Assembly: GCF_900129265.1 (NCBI RefSeq)
Contig: NZ_FQVG01000005.1
Coordinates: 1 to 64,000 of the forward strand
Direction of reading: 5' to 3'
From: Caloramator proteoclasticus DSM 10124
GTDB taxonomy: Bacteria; Bacillota; Clostridia; Clostridiales; Caloramatoraceae
DNA length: 64,000 nucleotides
In this document: piece by piece, positions 33,694-42,407 of the stretch
How the letters are laid out: each line of letters begins with the position of its first letter
Position numbering within the stretch: position 1 is the stretch's first letter
Position numbers and translations under genes: made by a program
Notes under the pieces: model-generated
The model's database searches: none
Told to the model about the DNA's origin: nothing
What the model saw: the letters and a program-made list of their open reading frames with translations, nothing else

Positions 33694-35568
33694 ATGATAG
33701 AGCTGCTTTTAGTTCCCTTAATTACAACTCTCTCTATAGCATTTTTTATAAAGTATAAAAGAGTTACTTGGACGCTGTTTTTAGCTTCCAATGGCTTTAT
33801 ATTATACAAGCTCTACAGTATATATGGAATGTGGAGTTTAAGCTATAGCTTCAATACAGGCTATGAGATATTGGGGGCAAAATTTAACTTAGGAGTTTCC
33901 AACAACCCAATAGGATGGTATTTTGCATTTTTCTCTGCTTTGATAACATTAATTATTTCAATATTTTCAATAGGATTTAATAAAAATTCAAAGAGCAATG
34001 TATCGGTTATATGGATGTTAATTATATTTTCAAATTTAGGTATTTTCTTTGCAAAGGATTGGGTAACCTTCTTTATGATGTGGGAACTTATGGGATGGAC
34101 AAGTTTCTTTGCCATCACAAACGGTAAGGATAAGGCCCTTGATGGAGCAAAATATTATCTATCACTATCATTATTTGGTGCTGCATTGCTGCTAATTGCA
34201 ATATCACTTTTAGGTGCATATACAGGTACCTTTGAAATACTTCCATCAGCCTTTGGACTTCTTCAAATAATAAATTCTTCAACAAAATTAGGAATAGTAA
34301 TCCTTCTGCTATTTTTAACAACTTTTATAATAAAATCAGCCATATTCCCATTTTATATGTGGCCGCAAAAGGTATATGCAGAAGGACCAGAGGATTACAT
34401 TACGTTTATGTCCTCTGTAATGATTAAATATGGAATTTACCCAATGGCTATATTTATTGTTCCTGTAGTAGGTAGTGTAAATCTTCCAAGAATATTAAAC
34501 ACAGGTAATGTGCTTCAATATGTAATAGGCTACTTAGGAGCAATAAGTGCTGTACTTGGAACATTACTTGCAATATTCCAAACAGATATGAAAAAACTAT
34601 TTGCATATTCTTCAGTTTCAAATATGGGATATATTTTACTTGGATTTTCCTCAATGACTATAGTTGGATTTGAAGGTTCGCTTTTCCACGTAGTAAACCA
34701 TATGATTTTAAAGGCGGCAATATTTTTAACACTTGCAGCAGTAGTTTTTAGAACTGGAGAAAGTGAAATGCACAAGCTTGGTGGGCTTGTTTACAGAATG
34801 CCACTTACATTTATGACATTCCTTCTTGGAATAATAGCCGCAGCAGGCATACCACCACTTAATGGGTTTGGTTCCAAGTGGATGATAATACAGGCACTTA
34901 TGTCAAAGAAGATGGTTGTTTTTGCAATAGCAATGATATTTGCTTCAACGGGTGCGTTTATGTACCTATTTAGGGCTTTAGCATCTATATTTTTAGGGCA
35001 ACTGCCAGATAGATATAAGGAAGTAAAGGAAGTACCACTAACTATGGCAGTACCTATGTTTATAATGATGGTTATTATGCTACTTGTTGGTGTAGTACCT
35101 GGTGTAGTTATGAAACCTTTAACAACAGCGTTAAAGGCAGTTGGATATAATGTTGATATTGCTTCTTGGACAGTACTTGAGGGAAGCCTAAAGAATGCAA
35201 CAATTGACCTTAAAATAGTATTCTATATGTTCGTTGCAGGAGTTATAATATCAGGTCTAATGTATTTCTTTGGAAATAAATCAGAGACTGTTCCACAAGA
35301 AGATAACTATACAGCAGGTGAATATCCAGAGGAATGGGGTGTAGATGCTGATAGATTTAACTATTCATATTCCTTCTATCAACCATTTAAGGAGATGTTT
35401 GATCCTCTACTTGAATCTATCTCAATAGATGATTTATTTGCAAGTGTTGGTAGAAATTTTGAATATTTAAGCACTACAATTCAAGGACTATTTAAAAGAG
35501 GAGAAGGTGCAGTACTTCTATTTAGTATAGGAGTTCTCCTATTGATATTAGGAGGGTTGATTATATGA
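33694..35568 (+). CDS. NuoL/MrpA-like proton-channel subunit (second antiporter homologue)
   Basis: A 624-residue protein with ~14 spans plus a C-terminal extension. Key residues are Glu in FFMMWELMGWTSFF (~130), Lys in IIKSAIFPFYMWPQKVYAEGP (~215) split across the motif, and Lys in FQTDMKKLFAYSSVSNMGY. It corresponds to MbxH'. The presence of two antiporter homologues, unlike one in hydrogenase Mbh, is a mark of Mbx-type complexes. Confidence 0.88.
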   Translation: MIELLLVPLITTLSIAFFIKYKRVTWTLFLASNGFILYKLYSIYGMWSLSYSFNTGYEILGAKFNLGVSNNPIGWYFAFFSALITLIISIFSIGFNKNSKSNVSVIWMLIIFSNLGIFFAKDWVTFFMMWELMGWTSFFAITNGKDKALDGAKYYLSLSLFGAALLLIAISLLGAYTGTFEILPSAFGLLQIINSSTKLGIVILLLFLTTFIIKSAIFPFYMWPQKVYAEGPEDYITFMSSVMIKYGIYPMAIFIVPVVGSVNLPRILNTGNVLQYVIGYLGAISAVLGTLLAIFQTDMKKLFAYSSVSNMGYILLGFSSMTIVGFEGSLFHVVNHMILKAAIFLTLAAVVFRTGESEMHKLGGLVYRMPLTFMTFLLGIIAAAGIPPLNGFGSKWMIIQALMSKKMVVFAIAMIFASTGAFMYLFRALASIFLGQLPDRYKEVKEVPLTMAVPMFIMMVIMLLVGVVPGVVMKPLTTALKAVGYNVDIASWTVLEGSLKNATIDLKIVFYMFVAGVIISGLMYFFGNKSETVPQEDNYTAGEYPEEWGVDADRFNYSYSFYQPFKEMFDPLLESISIDDLFASVGRNFEYLSTTIQGLFKRGEGAVLLFSIGVLLLILGGLII

Positions 35569-36452
35569 TGGCAGTATTAAGGGTGTTTTTATTTAGTCTA
35601 TTTGCAATATTTATAGGACTACTATTTATGGGAATTGGAAGAAAGGTTATTGCAAGAATTCAGTTAAGATATGGCCCACCATTTTATCAAGCCTTTCTTG
35701 ATGTAGGAAAGTTATTTTCAAGAAAATCTATAACACATAATTTTGTAATGGACTTAGGTATGGTAATGTCACTTGGTGGACTTTTAGCAACAATGTTGTT
35801 TGTACCAATTGCAGGACACGTTGCTGTTAAGACAAGTACAAATTTAATAGTTATTATGTATCTAATGGCGATAGGATATTTAGGAATGGCTATGGCTGTT
35901 GCAGCCAGTGGTAATCCAAATGCGACAATAGGGGTATCCCGTGCCCTTACAATGATGCTTGGATATGAAGTTCCATTTTTTACAGTTATGCTTGGGCTTA
36001 TCATAGTAAATGGTACTTCATCACTTGAACTAATTTCACAATCCCAAGCAGGCTCAATCTTAAATTGGAATATGATAAGGTTTCCGCTTTCCTTTATTGC
36101 GGCAGAAATAGCACTTCAGGCAATGATGGGTGAAAAGCCCTTTGATGCAATGATTGCACCTGCTGAAATAGCATCAGGGCCTATGGTTGAATTAAGCGGT
36201 AAATACTTAGGTCTTGCCTTTTTAACCCACGCAGTATCAATATTTGTTGAAACTGCAATAATAGTAAATCTTTTTATGGGTGGTGCAAGCAATATATTTA
36301 CATTTGTATTAAAGCAATTTGAGATATATCTTATAACTGTATTTATTGAAGCAGTATTTCCAAGATTTAAAATCGAACAGGCTGTTAAGTTTCTATGGAC
36401 TGTACCAATGGGAATAGCTGTGCTTCAGCTTATACTTATTCTTCTTAAATAG
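35565..36452 (+). CDS. NuoH-like subunit (MbhM/MbxM)
   Basis: A 295-residue membrane protein of the complex I NuoH/HycD family: GRKVIARIQLRYGPPFYQAF near the N-terminus and EKPFDAMIAPAEIASGPMVE (~190), which carry the family's conserved charged residues linking the membrane arm with the cofactor-binding site. Its position before the NuoB-like gene (M before J) is as in mbx, not mbh. Confidence 0.88.
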   Translation: MMAVLRVFLFSLFAIFIGLLFMGIGRKVIARIQLRYGPPFYQAFLDVGKLFSRKSITHNFVMDLGMVMSLGGLLATMLFVPIAGHVAVKTSTNLIVIMYLMAIGYLGMAMAVAASGNPNATIGVSRALTMMLGYEVPFFTVMLGLIIVNGTSSLELISQSQAGSILNWNMIRFPLSFIAAEIALQAMMGEKPFDAMIAPAEIASGPMVELSGKYLGLAFLTHAVSIFVETAIIVNLFMGGASNIFTFVLKQFEIYLITVFIEAVFPRFKIEQAVKFLWTVPMGIAVLQLILILLK

Positions 36453-36464
36453 GAGGTGTTCTAT

Positions 36465-37058
36465 ATGCAAGAATTAAAGGTGGAAAAGAAGAGAAGCTGT
36501 ATAGACAATGTTATAGATTTTTTTAGACAAAGATCAATTTGGATGCTTCATTACTGAACAGGCTGTGGAGCGGTGGAGTTGCCACCGTCAATGACATCCA
36601 GGTGGGATGTTGAAAGGTTTGGAATAGGGCCTATGGCTACACCAAGACAGGCGGATGTACTTCTTGTAACAGGATATGTTTCTTTGAAGACTTTAAAGAG
36701 AATAATAAGAACCTATGAGCAAATGCCTGAACCAAAATGGGTGTTGGCCTTTGGTTCTTGTACTGTAAATGGAGGAATCTATTGGGATTCATACAACACA
36801 ATAACAAACTTAGCAGAGTATATACCAGTTGATATTACTGTATCTGGATGTATGCCAAGACCAGAGGCAGTAATGGATGCACTACAGACATTAATGAAGA
36901 TGATTCAATCGGGTGAAGCAGGGGCCTATAAAAAGTACAAGGAGAATTATGAATACTATAAAGCAAATCAGGATAGGGTGCTAAAAAAGACAGTACCAAT
37001 ATTAGGACAAACTCCTAAAAATGATTTGGAGGGAAAAAATGAAGATGCAAAAGAGTGA
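36465..37058 (+). CDS. NuoB-like subunit (MbxJ) with in-frame UGA, probable selenoprotein
   Basis: The 197-codon frame opens with ATG 36465 behind AGGAGGTG and runs to 37058 with one TGA, codon 31 (36555-36557). The sequence around it, IWMLHY-U-TGCGAVELPPS, places the UGA exactly three residues before Cys34, that is the first Cys of the CxxC of the proximal [4Fe-4S] cluster in NuoB/small-hydrogenase-subunit proteins; Cys99 (FGSCTV) and Cys129 (SGCMPRP) are the other ligands. A 6-bp hairpin lies 13 nt after the UGA. Reading UGA as selenocysteine restores a full-length protein; starting at GTG 36573 would remove two cluster ligands. Pseudogene is the alternative. Confidence 0.75.
36555..36587 (+). 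promoter_or_regulatory. UGA codon with bacterial SECIS-like hairpin in the NuoB-like gene
   Basis: After the TGA (36555-36557) comes a 13-nt spacer, then CGGTGG (36571-36576), loop AGTTG (36577-36581), CCACCG (36582-36587): a perfect stem with G at the second loop position and a UGA-to-loop distance of 19 nt. This fits the bacterial SECIS model (small apical loop with an early G, about 16-37 nt after the UGA). Confidence 0.65.
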
Positions 37059-37524
37059 TATTATAAATATATTGGTGGATAGAGGATATAGTGTTTTTGA
37101 CTTGTACCATAATCAAATAGCCCTTGCTGTAAAGAAAGAAAATCTATTAAATGACCTTATATTTTTAAGAAGCATAGGATTTGAGCATCTGTCTTTTATT
37201 ACAGCTGTTGATTTTATTGACGAAGGTGAGTTTGAAGTTGTTTATCATATATGGTCCTATACACATAAAATTCATATTTTAGTAAAGGTTAGGGTAGATA
37301 GAAATAATCCTGTAGTTCCAACAGTAATTGATCTTTGGGAGCAGTCACAATTTTATGAACAAGAGGTTCACGAGTTTTTTGGAATTAAATTTGAAGGAAA
37401 TAATGACCTATCACCTCTATTCTTAGAAAACTGGGTAGATATACCGCCATTAAGAAAGGATTTTGATACAAGGGAATTTTCAATAAGGCTTTATGATGCA
37501 GAAGTAGATGGAGGTGATAGATAA
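37039..37524 (+). CDS. NuoC-like subunit (MbxK)
   Basis: A 161-residue cytosolic protein of the 30-kDa complex I subunit family: FLRSIGFEHLSFITAVDF, LWEQSQFYEQEVHEFFGIKFEGN and the end VDIPPLRKDF are the usual signature. ATG 37039 lies 5 nt behind GGAGGG; an in-frame ATG at 37021 has no site. Overlaps the nuoB-like gene by 20 bp. Confidence 0.88.
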   Translation: MKMQKSDIINILVDRGYSVFDLYHNQIALAVKKENLLNDLIFLRSIGFEHLSFITAVDFIDEGEFEVVYHIWSYTHKIHILVKVRVDRNNPVVPTVIDLWEQSQFYEQEVHEFFGIKFEGNNDLSPLFLENWVDIPPLRKDFDTREFSIRLYDAEVDGGDR

Positions 37525-38669
37525 TGGATGCACCATCATATACACTAAGCAAAATAGCTGAAAAGGATAATTTGGCTGTATACGATTTATTCTTTGGTCC
37601 AAACCACCCAGGTATGCACGGAAATTTTGGATATGTTCTAGAGATGATAGGAACTGAAATAGTTAAGGTAAGACCAAATGCAGGTCATCTTCATAGAGGT
37701 TTTGAAAAGTTAATGGAGCAAAAACTTTGGGTACAAAATATAGCCCTTGTCCCAAGAATATGCGTCGTTGACCCTGATCCAAACGAAGTTGCCTACTGTA
37801 CTGCAATAGAAAAAATTATGGGAGTTGAAATACCAGATAGAGCAAAGTTTATAAGAACAATAACTCTTGAGATGAGCAGGTTAACTTCATTCTTAATGGG
37901 AATGGGAGCACTTGGTGCAGCACTTGGGCTTTACACACCAATGTATATAATGATGGCAGATAGGGATTTAGTGCTGGACTTATTTGAATGGCTGACAGGT
38001 GCAAGAATTTATCACATATTTAATATTCCAGGTGGTGTAAGAAATGACCTGCCAGATGGATGGGTAGAAAGGTTAAATGAGGTTTTAGACCATCTTGAAA
38101 GAAGATTGATTGAATATGATAAGCTTGTGTTTGAAAATCCAATAATCCATAAGAGATTAAAGGGGTTAGGATATATATCAAAGGATGAGGCTATAAAGAC
38201 TGGAATAACAGGGCCAAATCTTAGAGCATCTGGTGCTGCCTATGATGTTAGAGTTGACGATCCATATGCAGCATATCCATATCTTGATGTAAAGGTTATA
38301 ACTCAAGAGGGTGGAGATGCCTTAACTCGTGCAGTTCAAGTTAGATTGGAATTTGAAGAAACAATAAAATTGATAAGACAGGCATTAAAGCAAATGCCAG
38401 AGGGTGATGTTAGATTAAACTTAGGTAACCTTTCAATGCTAAAGGTTCCAAAGGGTGAAGCATATGCAAAGGTTGAGTCATCAAAAGGTGAGTTTGGATA
38501 CTATGTTGTGTCAGATGGAGGATTAAAGCCATATAGAGTAGGGGTTAGAGGCCCATCGCTTCCAGCAGGACTTTTATATGCACAAAAACACCTGCCAAAG
38601 ATGAAGATAGATGATGTAGCAGCGTGGATGGCATCACTTGCAATATGTCCACCTGATATTGATAAATAG
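37524..38669 (+). CDS. NuoD-like subunit (MbxL), NiFe ligands lost
   Basis: A 381-residue homologue of complex I NuoD and NiFe-hydrogenase large subunits. The N-terminal hydrogenase motif RxCGxC is RICVVDPDPNE here (CxxD), and the C-terminal DPCxxC is ICPPDIDK (CxxD), so one Cys of each NiFe-ligating pair is missing and hydrogenase activity is not expected. NHPGMHGNFGYVLEM and RPNAGHLHRGFEKLME are typical of the family. In Pyrococcus the Mbx homologue is a ferredoxin-linked sulfane sulfur reductase; the acceptor here is unknown. Confidence 0.88.
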   Translation: MDAPSYTLSKIAEKDNLAVYDLFFGPNHPGMHGNFGYVLEMIGTEIVKVRPNAGHLHRGFEKLMEQKLWVQNIALVPRICVVDPDPNEVAYCTAIEKIMGVEIPDRAKFIRTITLEMSRLTSFLMGMGALGAALGLYTPMYIMMADRDLVLDLFEWLTGARIYHIFNIPGGVRNDLPDGWVERLNEVLDHLERRLIEYDKLVFENPIIHKRLKGLGYISKDEAIKTGITGPNLRASGAAYDVRVDDPYAAYPYLDVKVITQEGGDALTRAVQVRLEFEETIKLIRQALKQMPEGDVRLNLGNLSMLKVPKGEAYAKVESSKGEFGYYVVSDGGLKPYRVGVRGPSLPAGLLYAQKHLPKMKIDDVAAWMASLAICPPDIDK

Positions 38670-38680
38670 GAGGTGCTTCT

Positions 38681-39169
38681 ATGGCATTAGGTGATAAGAG
38701 TGTTTATTCTCCACTGACCACGTTAAAGAATTTATTTAGAAAACCTGTTACAATAAAGTACCCAAAACAGATTTTAAGAGTTTTTCCTAAAGAGGGCGTA
38801 TCTCCTATATATAGAGGACTTCATACAAACGATTTAGAAAAATGCGTTGGATGTGGGGCCTGTAAAAGAATTTGTCCCTTTGATGCAATAAAGATGAAGG
38901 TAATAGGTAAGAATGAACAGGGAAGGGATATAAAAAAGCCTGTTGTTGATTATGGTAGATGTAGCTTTTGTGCCTTCTGCGTGGACGTTTGCCCGACAAA
39001 TTCTTTAAAGATGTCAAGACACTACATCTATAAGATAAAAACTGTAATGTCAATGTCAGCAAAGGAAGAAGTAGAATACGTTAAGGAAAAGTTTAAAATT
39101 ATGCCTGACGAAAAGTTAGGCGATGACATAGGATATAATACAGGTAAAGTGAAGAAGGTCTTGGGTTAA
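38681..39169 (+). CDS. NuoI-like 2[4Fe-4S] subunit (MbxN)
   Basis: A 162-residue ferredoxin-like protein with two complete cluster motifs: CVGCGACKRICPFDAIKM (~48) and CSFCAFCVDVCPTNSLKM (~91). It passes electrons, presumably from ferredoxin, to the NuoB-like cluster. Last gene of the operon, followed by a strong terminator. Confidence 0.92.
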   Translation: MALGDKSVYSPLTTLKNLFRKPVTIKYPKQILRVFPKEGVSPIYRGLHTNDLEKCVGCGACKRICPFDAIKMKVIGKNEQGRDIKKPVVDYGRCSFCAFCVDVCPTNSLKMSRHYIYKIKTVMSMSAKEEVEYVKEKFKIMPDEKLGDDIGYNTGKVKKVLG

Positions 39170-39170
39170 G

Positions 39171-39212
39171 AAATTGCCACTTATGTGAAAAGACACATAA
39201 GTGGCAATTTTT
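39171..39212. terminator. Bidirectional terminator of the Mbx operon
   Basis: AAATTGCCACTTATGTG and CACATAAGTGGCAATTT form a 17-bp stem with T-runs on both sides; it also ends the convergent aminotransferase gene. Confidence 0.9.
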
Positions 39213-40005
39213 AAAGCATTTTATCGTATTCTTGCATTATTTTTTTAAGAACAGAATTTTTTACATTAAAGACTTTATTATCAATTTGTGATATAGGTAA
39301 CACCTTTGGTGAAGTTCCTGTTAAAAAGCAGGCATCAAACTCATCTATTTGGTTTACCTTTATTTTATCCTCCACAACCTCAAGTCCTAATCTTTTAGCA
39401 ATCTCGATAACCTTTATTCGTGTAATCCCAACTAAAACATCCTCTTTAGGTGCGGTGTATAATGTATTTCCTTTTATGAAAAATATATTTGAACGGCTCC
39501 CCTCTGTTATTTCATCATTGTTATTTACAAGGATAGCTTCGTATAAATTATTTTCTTCAAGGTGTCTATTTATTTTTTCGCGTAATGCAGCGTTTATAAC
39601 CTTGGCATTAGGGTTTTCTCTAATAGCCTTAAAAAGTGTTGTTTTAACTCCATTTTCATAGGCATCTTCTGAAGGATAGACTGATTTTATAAAAAATAGG
39701 TATACGTCAGGATTATCAAAGTTGTTTACAACAATCTTTACATTATAATTTTGAATGTTGTTTAGCTTAGCTAATTGTATTATCTGTTGCCTAATTTTTT
39801 CAATATGAGCAAAATAATCAACATTTAAAAGTTTTGCAGAGTTGTTTAACCTTTCTATATGGTCTTCTAAAAATATTGGTTTACCATTTATTAATCTTAT
39901 AACTTCATATATACTTGGAGATACTTCCTTGTATATGTTATCAAAATTATTTACTTCATATTCCTTTCCATTATGCAAAAAATATTTTAAAACAGCTTCT
40001 CCCAT
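39211..40005 (-). CDS. Class IV PLP-dependent aminotransferase (branched-chain or D-amino acid type)
   Basis: A 264-residue fold-type IV enzyme: SIYEVIRLINGKPIFLEDHIERL at the start, the Lys in NPNAKVINAALREK (~140), and YEAILVNNNDEITEGSRSNIFF (cofactor-binding Glu). The family includes IlvE, D-alanine transaminase and PabC; sequence alone does not decide, and PabC is already present at 27023. ATG 40005 is preferred over GTG 40014, which overlaps the CGAGGTG ribosome site. Confidence 0.78.
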   Translation of the reverse strand: MGEAVLKYFLHNGKEYEVNNFDNIYKEVSPSIYEVIRLINGKPIFLEDHIERLNNSAKLLNVDYFAHIEKIRQQIIQLAKLNNIQNYNVKIVVNNFDNPDVYLFFIKSVYPSEDAYENGVKTTLFKAIRENPNAKVINAALREKINRHLEENNLYEAILVNNNDEITEGSRSNIFFIKGNTLYTAPKEDVLVGITRIKVIEIAKRLGLEVVEDKIKVNQIDEFDACFLTGTSPKVLPISQIDNKVFNVKNSVLKKIMQEYDKML

Positions 40006-40108
40006 TTTAATCACCTCGTAAGATATTTTACACTATTATCATTAATATTGCAAAATAAGTTATTTTTAGGATATGATATATTAAGAAATTTGAAAAAGGA
40101 GAGATAAG

Positions 40109-41245
40109 ATGTACGATATAGTAATAACTACTGCATTTGGAATAGAATCAGTTACAGCAAGCGAGCTTAAAGAATTAGGATATAGCGACTACAAGGTGGA
40201 AAACGGAAAAGTAACCTTAAAGGGAAAAGATGAAGATATTGCAAAGCTTAATATATATTTAAGAACAGCAGATAGGGTGTACATAAAGCTTAATGAGTTT
40301 AAGGCAGAAACCTTTGAAGATCTTTTTCAAGGAACACTATCAATAAACTTCCCTGATTTTTTACCTAAAAATGCAAAGATGCACGTTATAGGAAAGTCTG
40401 TAAAATCAAAGCTTTTTAGTGTTTCAGACTGTCAGGCAATTGTAAAAAAAGCTGTTGTTGAGGCAATGAAGAGAAAATACAAAACCGATTGGTTTGAGGA
40501 GGATGGGCCTACATATAAAATAGAGGTTGCAATATTAAAGGATATAGCAACAATAAGCCTTGATACATCAGGTATAGGACTACATAAAAGAGGATATAGA
40601 ACTATGGCAGGAGAGGCACCATTAAAGGAGACTTTAGCGGCTGCAATGGTTATTTTGAGTAAATGGACTCCTGACAGGCAGTTAATTGACCCCTTCTGCG
40701 GTTCTGGAACAATTTTAATTGAGGCTGCATTAATAGGTAAAAATATTGCACCAGGCTTAAATAGAGGATTTGATGCAGAAAACTGGAACCATATAGATAA
40801 AAGGATATGGAAGGAGATTAGAGATAGAGCAAAGAGTGAAATAAATGATTTAGAGTTTAAGTTATTAGGTCAAGATATAGATGGAAAGGTTCTAAAGGTT
40901 GCAAGGGAAAATATAAAAAGGGCAGGAGTTGAAGATTTAGTTTTTGTTCAAAAGCTTCCTATGGAGGAGTTAAGTTCTAAGAAAAAATATGGATGTATTA
41001 TATGTAACCCTCCCTATGGTGAAAGAATAGGTGAGATTAGACAGGTTGAAAAGCTTTATAAAAAGATGGGAGAGGTATTTAGTAAATTAGATTCTTGGTC
41101 CTATTTTGTATTGACAAATCATTTAGATTTTGAAAAATTGTTTGGTAGGAAGGCGGATAAAAACAGGAAATTATACAATGGTAAACTACTTTGTTATTTA
41201 TATCAATATTTTGGACCACTACCACCAAAAAGAAGAGAAGAGTAA
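40109..41245 (+). CDS. THUMP-domain RNA guanine-N2 methyltransferase (RlmL/YpsC-like)
   Basis: A 378-residue protein: N-terminal ferredoxin-like and THUMP region (~1-155) and a C-terminal Rossmann methyltransferase with the SAM motif QLIDPFCGSGTILIEAA (~193) and the N6/N2-amino methylation motif IICNPPYGERIG (~302). By family it methylates a guanine in 23S rRNA (or tRNA). GGAGAG ribosome site 6-8 nt before the ATG. Own transcription unit. Confidence 0.88.
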   Translation: MYDIVITTAFGIESVTASELKELGYSDYKVENGKVTLKGKDEDIAKLNIYLRTADRVYIKLNEFKAETFEDLFQGTLSINFPDFLPKNAKMHVIGKSVKSKLFSVSDCQAIVKKAVVEAMKRKYKTDWFEEDGPTYKIEVAILKDIATISLDTSGIGLHKRGYRTMAGEAPLKETLAAAMVILSKWTPDRQLIDPFCGSGTILIEAALIGKNIAPGLNRGFDAENWNHIDKRIWKEIRDRAKSEINDLEFKLLGQDIDGKVLKVARENIKRAGVEDLVFVQKLPMEELSSKKKYGCIICNPPYGERIGEIRQVEKLYKKMGEVFSKLDSWSYFVLTNHLDFEKLFGRKADKNRKLYNGKLLCYLYQYFGPLPPKRREE

Positions 41246-41378
41246 AAATTTAATCTTTGTATAACAAATTATAAAAAAAATTAATAAAATAATTTTCGTT
41301 ATTGAATGTATGAAGTTAAGCTGATATAATAGAAATTGCTTTTTTCTAAAACAAAAATTAAGTTATGGAGTGAGTGAA

Positions 41379-41960
41379 GTGCCTGTAAGAATAGCAATTA
41401 TCGGTGGTCCAAGATGTGGAAAAACAACACTTATCCAATATTTATATGCTGAAATGAAGATAATGGGACTAAATGTTGGATGTGCAACAGAATATTCAAC
41501 AGAGTATCTTAAGGACAAGGGAATGATTGAACACCTTGCTGAACAATATGGCATCTATCTTGGCCAAGCAAGGCTTGAAAATGAACTTGAAGTGTTTGAC
41601 TATGCTATAACAGACTATGCTACATTTCTACCTTACATTTATGGAAGGTTTATGCTTGGAAACAAAAAAAGAACAACAAAAGAGATTGAAATCTTAAAGG
41701 ACCTTTATGCTCTTGCAATAAGAGACCTTCCAAAGTACGATTATATATTCTTCCTGCCAAGAGAATTTGGATATGAAAGGGATGGAGTGAGATGGCAGGA
41801 TGAAGAGACTGCTATAAAGGTAGATGAGGCGGTTAAGCATTTCTTAGATGCTGAAAATGTGCCATACATTACATTAGATGGTTCAACTAAAGAAAGAGCA
41901 AAGAAGATTTTTGAAATAATAGGACTAACTAAAAAGAGTAAAGAAGAAAAGGGTGCGTAA
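41379..41960 (+). CDS. NadR/AAA_28-like P-loop NTPase
   Basis: A 193-residue nucleotide-binding protein. Walker A is IIGGPRCGKTTLIQYL near the start; YDYIFFLPREFGYERDGVRWQD and the C-terminal YITLDGSTKERAKKIFEIIG resemble the kinase-like domain of NadR (ribosylnicotinamide kinase). No adenylyltransferase domain is attached, so the substrate is unknown. GTG 41379 is used since GGAG lies 8 nt upstream; an in-frame GTG at 41370 overlaps it. Confidence 0.72.
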   Translation: MPVRIAIIGGPRCGKTTLIQYLYAEMKIMGLNVGCATEYSTEYLKDKGMIEHLAEQYGIYLGQARLENELEVFDYAITDYATFLPYIYGRFMLGNKKRTTKEIEILKDLYALAIRDLPKYDYIFFLPREFGYERDGVRWQDEETAIKVDEAVKHFLDAENVPYITLDGSTKERAKKIFEIIGLTKKSKEEKGA

Positions 41961-41965
41961 TTTTT

Positions 41966-42008
41966 AGTGGCTAACAAAGGTATGATATTACCTTTGTTAG
42001 CCACTTTG
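41966..42008. terminator. Bidirectional terminator
   Basis: AGTGGCTAACAAAGGTA pairs with TACCTTTGTTAGCCACT (17 bp) and has T-runs on both strands. It serves the NTPase gene and the convergent gerQ. Confidence 0.9.
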
Positions 42009-42013
42009 TTTTG

Positions 42014-42391
42014 CTATTCAAATATTGTTACAAATCTTATTGAATAAAAATCACACATAACTTTTGCATTTGAAGTAGTTTCTCTTATTACAACATAGCT
42101 TACACCAACTTCAAGTAGAATCCCTTCCTTATCAATAAAAAGGTTAGTTCCAATTAAAAAGTCTATCTTTACCTTTTTACCAATTTGTGTTCTTAAGTAT
42201 GCTTGAGTGAAGTTTATGTTTTTTAGTGTGGGATCTTCATCTGGATTAACAGGTTGGAATGTTAGATCCTCTTGTCTGTCATCAACTAATGGGCAAGGAT
42301 AGCGGTAGAAGGTTGGAACAAAATAAACTGGTTCAGCCTCTAAATTTGTATTCTTCTCTTGTATAGGTTCATTAGAATTTTTTTTACTCAT
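42014..42391 (-). CDS. gerQ: Spore coat protein GerQ
   Basis: A 125-residue spore coat protein. The C-terminal conserved block LRTQIGKKVKIDFLIGTN, FIDKEGILLEVGVSYVVIRE and CDFYSIRFV is the GerQ signature; the N-terminal half is Asn/Glu rich. In Bacillus GerQ is cross-linked in the coat and is needed to place the cortex-lytic enzyme CwlJ. ATG 42391 follows AAGGAGG; the longer frame overlapping cwlJ is not used. It follows cwlJ in one operon, as in Bacillus. Confidence 0.9.
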   Translation of the reverse strand: MSKKNSNEPIQEKNTNLEAEPVYFVPTFYRYPCPLVDDRQEDLTFQPVNPDEDPTLKNINFTQAYLRTQIGKKVKIDFLIGTNLFIDKEGILLEVGVSYVVIRETTSNAKVMCDFYSIRFVTIFE

Positions 42392-42407
42392 AAAAGACCT
42401 CCTTATA

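Noticed and set aside
36573-37058. Shorter NuoB-like protein starting at GTG 36573
   Set aside because: It lacks a ribosome site and would remove two of the four cluster ligands and the conserved N-terminal helix.
37524-38669. Membrane-bound NiFe hydrogenase (Mbh) large subunit
   Set aside because: Both CxxC pairs that hold the NiFe centre are CxxD, and gene order and two antiporter subunits match Mbx instead.
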